Positions 59,895-64,000 of a DNA stretch of 64,000 nucleotides are shown in pieces. The notes below the pieces were generated by a model. It searched no databases. It was not told the DNA's origin and saw only the letters and a list, made by a program, of their open reading frames with translations. This DNA is from Paracoccus sp. MKU1 (lineage in GTDB: Bacteria > Pseudomonadota > Alphaproteobacteria > Rhodobacterales > Rhodobacteraceae). Where the stretch lies: contig NZ_LLWQ01000221.1 in assembly GCF_001447385.1 (NCBI RefSeq), positions 1 through 64,000 of the forward strand, written 5' to 3'. The translations under genes were made by a program, and so were the position numbers. Position 1 is the stretch's first letter, and each line of letters opens with the position of its first letter.

Positions 59895-60620
59895 ATGGCC
59901 ATTCTTGAAAAGCACAAGGTCCTTGAAAAGAACGCCACGCTGCTGCTGGTCTTTTCCTTCCTCGTGGTGACCATCGGCGGCATCGTCGAGATCGCGCCGC
60001 TGTTCTATCTGCAAAACACCATCGAGAAGGTGCAGGGCATGCGGCCCTATACGCCGCTGGAGCTGAAGGGCCGCGACATCTATGTCCGCGAGGGCTGCTA
60101 TGTCTGCCACAGCCAGATGATCCGCCCGATGCGCGACGAGGTCGAGCGTTATGGCCATTACAGCCTTGCGGCCGAGTCGATGTACGACCACCCGTTCCAA
60201 TGGGGCTCCAAGCGCACCGGGCCGGACCTGGCCCGCGTCGGCGGCCGCTATTCGGACGAATGGCACCTGGACCATCTGGTGGACCCGCAGGCGGTGGTGC
60301 CGGAATCGATCATGCCGAAATACGGCTTCCTGCTGGATCGGCGGATCGACCCATCCAACGTGGAGCAGCGGCTGCGCACCGATGCGCGGGTCGGCGTGCC
60401 CTATAGCGACGAGATGATCGCCGCTGCCCGGGCCGACTTCCTGGCGCAGGCCGATCCCGATGCCGATGCCTCGGGGCTGGAGGAACGCTATCCGGGTGCG
60501 CAGCAGCGCAATTTCGACCGCCGCCCCGGCGTCTCCGAGATGGACGCCCTGATCGCCTATCTCCAGGTCCTGGGCACGATGGTCGACTTCTCGACCTTCG
60601 AACCTGATCCGAACCGCTGA
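59895..60620 (+). CDS. ccoO: cbb3 oxidase monohaem cytochrome c subunit
   Basis: The 241-residue protein has one N-terminal membrane segment (about 15-35) that also anchors it, then a periplasmic cytochrome c with haem site CYVCH (68-72). MIRPMRDEVERYGHYSLAAE and KRTGPDLARVGGRYSDEWH are typical of CcoO. It passes electrons from CcoP to CcoN. Starts 9 bases after ccoN. Confidence 0.98.
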   Translation: MAILEKHKVLEKNATLLLVFSFLVVTIGGIVEIAPLFYLQNTIEKVQGMRPYTPLELKGRDIYVREGCYVCHSQMIRPMRDEVERYGHYSLAAESMYDHPFQWGSKRTGPDLARVGGRYSDEWHLDHLVDPQAVVPESIMPKYGFLLDRRIDPSNVEQRLRTDARVGVPYSDEMIAAARADFLAQADPDADASGLEERYPGAQQRNFDRRPGVSEMDALIAYLQVLGTMVDFSTFEPDPNR

Positions 60621-60628
60621 GGCCCGCC

Positions 60629-60817
60629 ATGGACAGGTATTCCTTCCTGCGCGAACTGGCCGACAGCTGGGTGCTGCTGCTGCTGGTGCTGTTCTTCCTG
60701 GGGACGATCGTCTTCGCCTTCCGGCCGGGCTCGCGGCCGCTGCACCGCGACGCGGCCGAAAGCATCTTCCGTAACGAGACGAGTCCCGCCCCGGCGGGCG
60801 AGAAGGAGGTCGAGTGA
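60629..60817 (+). CDS. ccoQ: cbb3 oxidase small subunit CcoQ
   Basis: A 62-residue single-span protein: one membrane segment (SWVLLLLVLFFLGTIVFAF) and a short cytoplasmic tail. CcoQ stabilises the complex in relatives. Starts 8 bases after ccoO; its stop overlaps the ccoP start. Confidence 0.94.
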   Translation: MDRYSFLRELADSWVLLLLVLFFLGTIVFAFRPGSRPLHRDAAESIFRNETSPAPAGEKEVE

Positions 60818-61863
60818 TGGCCGATACCGACGACGAGCATGCCAGCCCGCAAAATCCCGACAACCGGATCGAGCTGGAACGCCAGGCCGCCGACGAGGCC
60901 CACAAGGCCAAGATCCTGGCCCAGCCTCCGGAAGGCCCCGAGGGTCCGCTGCATCCTCCGGTCACGCCCCGGCCCGGCGCCACCCGCGTGGTGCGCGACC
61001 GCAAGGGCGGGCGCAAGGTGGTCGAGGTGCCTTCGACCGGCCATAGCTGGGACGGGATCGAGGAATACGACAACCCTCTGCCGCGCTGGTGGCTGTGGAC
61101 CTTCTATGCCACCATCGTTTGGGGGGTGTTCTATCTCATCGCCTATCCCGCCATTCCGCTGGTGAACGGTGCGACCCAGGGCCTGCTGGGCCAGAACTAC
61201 CGCTCCGACGTGGCGGCCGAGATCCAGCGCTTCAACGAGGCCAACGCCCCGATCCAGGCCAAGCTGGTCGAGACGCCGCTGGAGGAGATCGCCGGCGACC
61301 CGGAACTGGCGAACTATACCGCCAATGCCGGTGCCGCGATCTTCCGCACCTGGTGCGCGCAATGCCACGGCTCGGGGGCGGGTGGGGCCACGGGCTATCC
61401 CTCGCTTCTGGACAATGACTGGCTCTGGGGCGGCACGCTGGAGGAGATCCACACCACGGTCATGCATGGCATCCGCGACCCCAAGGATGCGGACACCCGC
61501 TATTCCGAAATGCCGCGCTTCGGCACCGACCAGTTGCTGGATAATGCCCAGATCGGCCAGGTCGTGAACCATGTGCTGGAGCTGGCCGGCCTGCCGCATG
61601 ACGCGGCGCAGGCGGCCGAGGGCGTGACGGTCTTTGCCGACAATTGCTCGTCCTGCCATGCCGAGGACGGCACCGGCGACCGGGCGCAGGGTGCGCCGGA
61701 CCTGACCGATGCGGTCTGGCTCTATGGTTCGGATCCGGCGACGATCACCCGTATCGTCCGCGACGGACCCTTCGGCGTGATGCCAGCCTGGACCGGACGC
61801 CTGTCCGAAGCCGATATCCGGGCCGTTTCCGCCTATGTCCACAGCCTCGGCGGTGGCGAATAA
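60817..61863 (+). CDS. ccoP: cbb3 oxidase dihaem cytochrome c subunit
   Basis: The 348-residue protein has an N-terminal cytoplasmic stretch, one membrane segment (about 91-112, WWLWTFYATIVWGVFYLIAY) and two periplasmic haem sites, CAQCH (180-184) and CSSCH (277-281). It receives electrons from the cytochrome chain. ATG 60817 is preferred over GTG 60814 because AGGAGG is 7 bases upstream. Last gene of ccoNOQP; a long hairpin terminator follows. Confidence 0.98.
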   Translation: MADTDDEHASPQNPDNRIELERQAADEAHKAKILAQPPEGPEGPLHPPVTPRPGATRVVRDRKGGRKVVEVPSTGHSWDGIEEYDNPLPRWWLWTFYATIVWGVFYLIAYPAIPLVNGATQGLLGQNYRSDVAAEIQRFNEANAPIQAKLVETPLEEIAGDPELANYTANAGAAIFRTWCAQCHGSGAGGATGYPSLLDNDWLWGGTLEEIHTTVMHGIRDPKDADTRYSEMPRFGTDQLLDNAQIGQVVNHVLELAGLPHDAAQAAEGVTVFADNCSSCHAEDGTGDRAQGAPDLTDAVWLYGSDPATITRIVRDGPFGVMPAWTGRLSEADIRAVSAYVHSLGGGE

Positions 61864-61903
61864 AAAATACCGAGATCCGCGGCCGGGAGACCGGCCCCGG
61901 AGG

Positions 61904-61953
61904 CACCGGCCCCCCGTCCTGTTCGCGCGTTTCCAAGGGGGGCCGGTGTTCTT
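61904..61953 (+). terminator. Terminator of ccoNOQP
   Basis: Perfect 12-bp stem CACCGGCCCCCC/GGGGGGCCGGTG (61904-61915 with 61937-61948) over a 21-base loop, followed by TTCTT. Separates ccoNOQP from ccoGH. Confidence 0.82.
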
Positions 61954-62071
61954 ATCAAATGCCCAGGCCGCAGACCGACGCAAGTCGGTCGCGTGGCTTT
62001 TTTGCGCCGGGATGCGACAATTGGGCCTATGTCCGCCGGATTTCGCATCGGTATGTTCCGCACGCCCGCGA

Positions 62072-62085
62072 TTGACGCAGATCAA
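62072..62085 (+). promoter_or_regulatory. FNR box upstream of ccoG
   Basis: TTGAC-GCAG-ATCAA, with a -10-like TATACA at 62107-62112, 28.5 bases from the box centre (class II spacing). Predicted start of transcription near 62119, about 20 bases before the ccoG ATG. Confidence 0.9.
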
Positions 62086-62138
62086 TGCGCTTTCGCTGCT
62101 AGGTTCTATACACGAGCCACGCGCAACAGGAGCCAATC

Positions 62139-63596
62139 ATGTCGAATTCCGACATCGACCCGCCACGCCTCTATGCCGCCCGAGAGCCGATCTTCCCGCG
62201 TCGGGTCAATGGCTGGTTCCGCAACCTGAAATGGGTCATCATGGCGGTGACCCTGGCGATCTATTACATCACCCCCTGGATCCGCTGGGACCGCGGCCCC
62301 GGCATGCCCGACCAGGCGGTGCTGGTCGATCTGGCCAATCGCCGCTTCTATTTCTTCTGGATCGAGATCTGGCCGCATGAATTCTACTTCGTGGCGGGCC
62401 TGCTGGTCATGGCGGGGCTGGGGCTGTTCCTGTTCACCTCGGCCCTGGGACGGGTCTGGTGCGGCTATGCCTGCCCGCAGACAGTCTGGACCGATCTGTT
62501 CATCCTGACCGAACGCTGGGTCGAGGGCGACCGCAATGCCCGGGTGCGGCTGTGGAACGCGTCCTGGGACCTGCGCAAGCTGCGGCTGCGGCTGACGAAA
62601 TGGGCGATCTGGCTGGTGATCGCGCTGGCGACCGGCGGTGCCTGGATCTTCTATTTCACCGATGCGCCGACGCTTCTGGGCAACCTGCTCACCGGCCAGG
62701 CCCATCCCGTCGCCTATATCACCATGGGCATCCTGACCGCGACCACCTTCGTCTTCGGTGGCTTCGCGCGCGAGCAGATCTGCATCTATGCCTGTCCCTG
62801 GCCGCGCATCCAGGCCGCGATGATGGACGAGGACACGCTGACCGTTGCCTATCGCGAATGGCGCGGCGAGCCGCGCGGCAAGCTGCACCGGGGCGAGCCG
62901 ACGAAATCCGACGGCGGGACCAAGGGCGACTGCATCGACTGTATGGCCTGCGTGAACGTCTGCCCGATGGGCATCGACATCCGTGACGGCCAGCAGATGG
63001 AATGCATCACCTGTGCGCTCTGCATCGATGCCTGCGACGAGGTGATGGACAGGATCGGCAAGCCGCGCGGGCTGATCGACTACATGGCGCTGAAGGACGA
63101 GACCGCCGAGCGCGCCGGCGCTGCGCCCAAGCCGGTGCTCAAGCATATCCTGCGCCCGCGCACGATGCTGTATTTCACGCTCTGGGCGGGGATCGGCGTC
63201 GCGCTGGTGGTGGCGCTGTTCCTGCGCTCGCCCTTCGACCTGAACGTGACGCCGGTCAGGAACCCGCTTTACGTCACCATGGCCGACGGCGCGATCCGCA
63301 ACACCTATGCGTTGCGGCTGCGCAACAAGCAGGGGGCGGAGCGCGACTTTGCCGTCTCGGTGACCGGCGCCGACGGCGCCGCGCCCCAGGGCATCCGCCT
63401 GACGCTCGAAGGGCTGCCCGATACCGGTGTCAGCGTGCCGGCCGACAGCACCCATACCCAGCGCGTCTATGTCACCGCCGAAAAGGGCTCGGCCCTGGCG
63501 GAGACGGCGCAGAGCGAGTTGACGCTTTGGGTCGAGGATGTCACCGATGGGGTAAAGTCCCAAATCGGCACCGTCTTCCACGGAAGGAGCGAATGA
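62139..63596 (+). CDS. ccoG: CcoG, ferredoxin-like membrane protein for cbb3 oxidase assembly
   Basis: The 485-residue protein (FixG/RdxA type) has about five membrane segments, GRVWCGYACPQTVWTDLF and REQICIYACPWPRIQ cysteine pairs, and two [4Fe-4S] motifs (CIDCMACVNVCPMGID and CITCALCIDACDEV, about 265-305). It ends in a periplasmic Ig-like domain. Known relatives reduce copper for CuB insertion into CcoN. CAACAGGAG-type ribosome site upstream. First gene of ccoGH(IS), with its own FNR box. Confidence 0.98.
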   Translation: MSNSDIDPPRLYAAREPIFPRRVNGWFRNLKWVIMAVTLAIYYITPWIRWDRGPGMPDQAVLVDLANRRFYFFWIEIWPHEFYFVAGLLVMAGLGLFLFTSALGRVWCGYACPQTVWTDLFILTERWVEGDRNARVRLWNASWDLRKLRLRLTKWAIWLVIALATGGAWIFYFTDAPTLLGNLLTGQAHPVAYITMGILTATTFVFGGFAREQICIYACPWPRIQAAMMDEDTLTVAYREWRGEPRGKLHRGEPTKSDGGTKGDCIDCMACVNVCPMGIDIRDGQQMECITCALCIDACDEVMDRIGKPRGLIDYMALKDETAERAGAAPKPVLKHILRPRTMLYFTLWAGIGVALVVALFLRSPFDLNVTPVRNPLYVTMADGAIRNTYALRLRNKQGAERDFAVSVTGADGAAPQGIRLTLEGLPDTGVSVPADSTHTQRVYVTAEKGSALAETAQSELTLWVEDVTDGVKSQIGTVFHGRSE

Positions 63597-64000
63597 TGCC
63601 CCGCGAACTGACCGGCCGCCATGTGCTGATCATCACCCTGGGCGCCTTTGGCACCATCATCGCCGTCAACGTGTTCATGGCGGTCAAGGCCGTCGGCACT
63701 TTCCCGGGGCTGGAGGTCAAGAACAGCTATGTGGCGTCGCAAAGCTTCGACCGCGACCGCGACGCCCAGGCGGCGCTGAACTGGACGGTGACGCCGGAAT
63801 ATGACGGGCGCGAGCTTACCCTGGCGATCCGGGACGGGCAGGGCCTTCCGGCCCGCGTGCAGGGGCTGGAGGTGACGGTCGGCCGCCCCACCCATATGCG
63901 CGAGGACCGGCGCCCCGAATTCACCTATACCGGCGGGTTGTTCCACGCGCCGCTGGCGCTGGAGCCGGGGCTGTGGAACATCCACCTGACCGCCACCGCG
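63596..64000 (+). CDS. ccoH: CcoH, cbb3 oxidase assembly factor (cut by right edge)
   Basis: The frame runs to the end of the window, 135 residues visible. It has one N-terminal membrane segment (HVLIITLGAFGTIIAVNVFM), then VKAVGTFPGLEVKNSYVASQ and the FixH-type periplasmic domain (LNWTVTPEYDGRELTLAI). CcoH is needed for stable cbb3 assembly. The start is in the ccoG stop with AAGGAG 6-7 bases before the second of two ATGs (63593, 63596). The sequence reaches the edge before any stop; ccoI and ccoS are expected next. Confidence 0.95.
   Translation, partial: MPRELTGRHVLIITLGAFGTIIAVNVFMAVKAVGTFPGLEVKNSYVASQSFDRDRDAQAALNWTVTPEYDGRELTLAIRDGQGLPARVQGLEVTVGRPTHMREDRRPEFTYTGGLFHAPLALEPGLWNIHLTATA

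Noticed and set aside
1..64000. CRISPR arrays, complete insertion sequences, rRNA genes, prophage or defence islands
   Set aside because: No regularly spaced repeats, transposase genes, rRNA sequence or clustered phage or defence genes were seen. The only mobile-element trace is the integrase tail beside tRNA-Glu.

Overview
The window is chromosomal DNA of a high-GC alphaproteobacterium of the Rhodobacteraceae, most likely Paracoccus close to P. denitrificans. The evidence is the fnrP - uspA - ccoNOQP - ccoGH block with FNR boxes, an FnrP-type sensor with cysteines at 8, 14, 17, 25 and 28, a SAM/SAH riboswitch (known from Rhodobacterales) in front of metK, and a divergent Lrp-type regulator/putA pair. 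Apart from three small scars it reads as dense core genome. It holds about 62 protein genes (one cut at each edge), three tRNAs (Thr-TGT, Glu-TTC, Pro-GGG), several intrinsic terminators and a family of short dispersed repeats.

Layout. 1-1.4 kb: an unrecognised gene fragment and a solo LuxR-type regulator in AT-rich surroundings. 1.4-11 kb: rpsB-tsf, a receiver-like protein lacking the phosphorylation site, tRNA-Thr, cmk, a nitronate monooxygenase-like gene, rpsA, ihfB, lapA-like, trpF, a GNAT gene and trpB. 11-12.4 kb: a periplasmic DsbA-like protein and AlkB. 12.4-16.3 kb: ureide/purine catabolism (ureidoglycine aminohydrolase, a PuuE-UraD fusion, and a divergent AzgA-type purine permease with a duplicated translation start). 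16.9-25.3 kb: an amino-acid run (GntR/FCD regulator, proline racemase-family enzyme, ornithine cyclodeaminase-family reductase, Lrp regulator, putA, glutamate dehydrogenase) that can be read as 3-hydroxyproline to proline to glutamate to 2-oxoglutarate. 25.3-26.4 kb: a decayed strip with a broken cyclodeaminase-family gene and the tail of an integrase beside tRNA-Glu.

26.4-46.5 kb is housekeeping: recJ, glpX, bolA-like, a J-domain protein, metK with its riboswitch, lnt, a DEAD-box helicase with a very long tail, argS, a SPOR-domain protein, nagZ, scpA-scpB, dcd, tRNA-Pro, a MerR regulator, ihfA, a small zinc-finger protein, fabH-plsX-rpmF. 46.7-49.4 kb carries a divergent sulfotransferase and GT14-like glycosyltransferase pair. 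Then come a HIT protein, an ABC ATPase, a CHCC zinc-finger protein, polA and a His-rich cation efflux protein.

54.9-64 kb is the oxygen-response block. hemN and fnrP diverge around one FNR box, uspA and ccoN around a second, and ccoG has a third. Together these should switch on anaerobic haem synthesis, the high-affinity cbb3 oxidase and its assembly factors when FnrP is active. Both IHF subunit genes (ihfB and ihfA) lie in the window, about 35 kb apart. The main items for follow-up are the dispersed repeat family, the compact FNR circuit with a probably leaderless hemN, the duplicated start of the purine permease, the integrase scar at tRNA-Glu, and the phosphoacceptor-less receiver protein.
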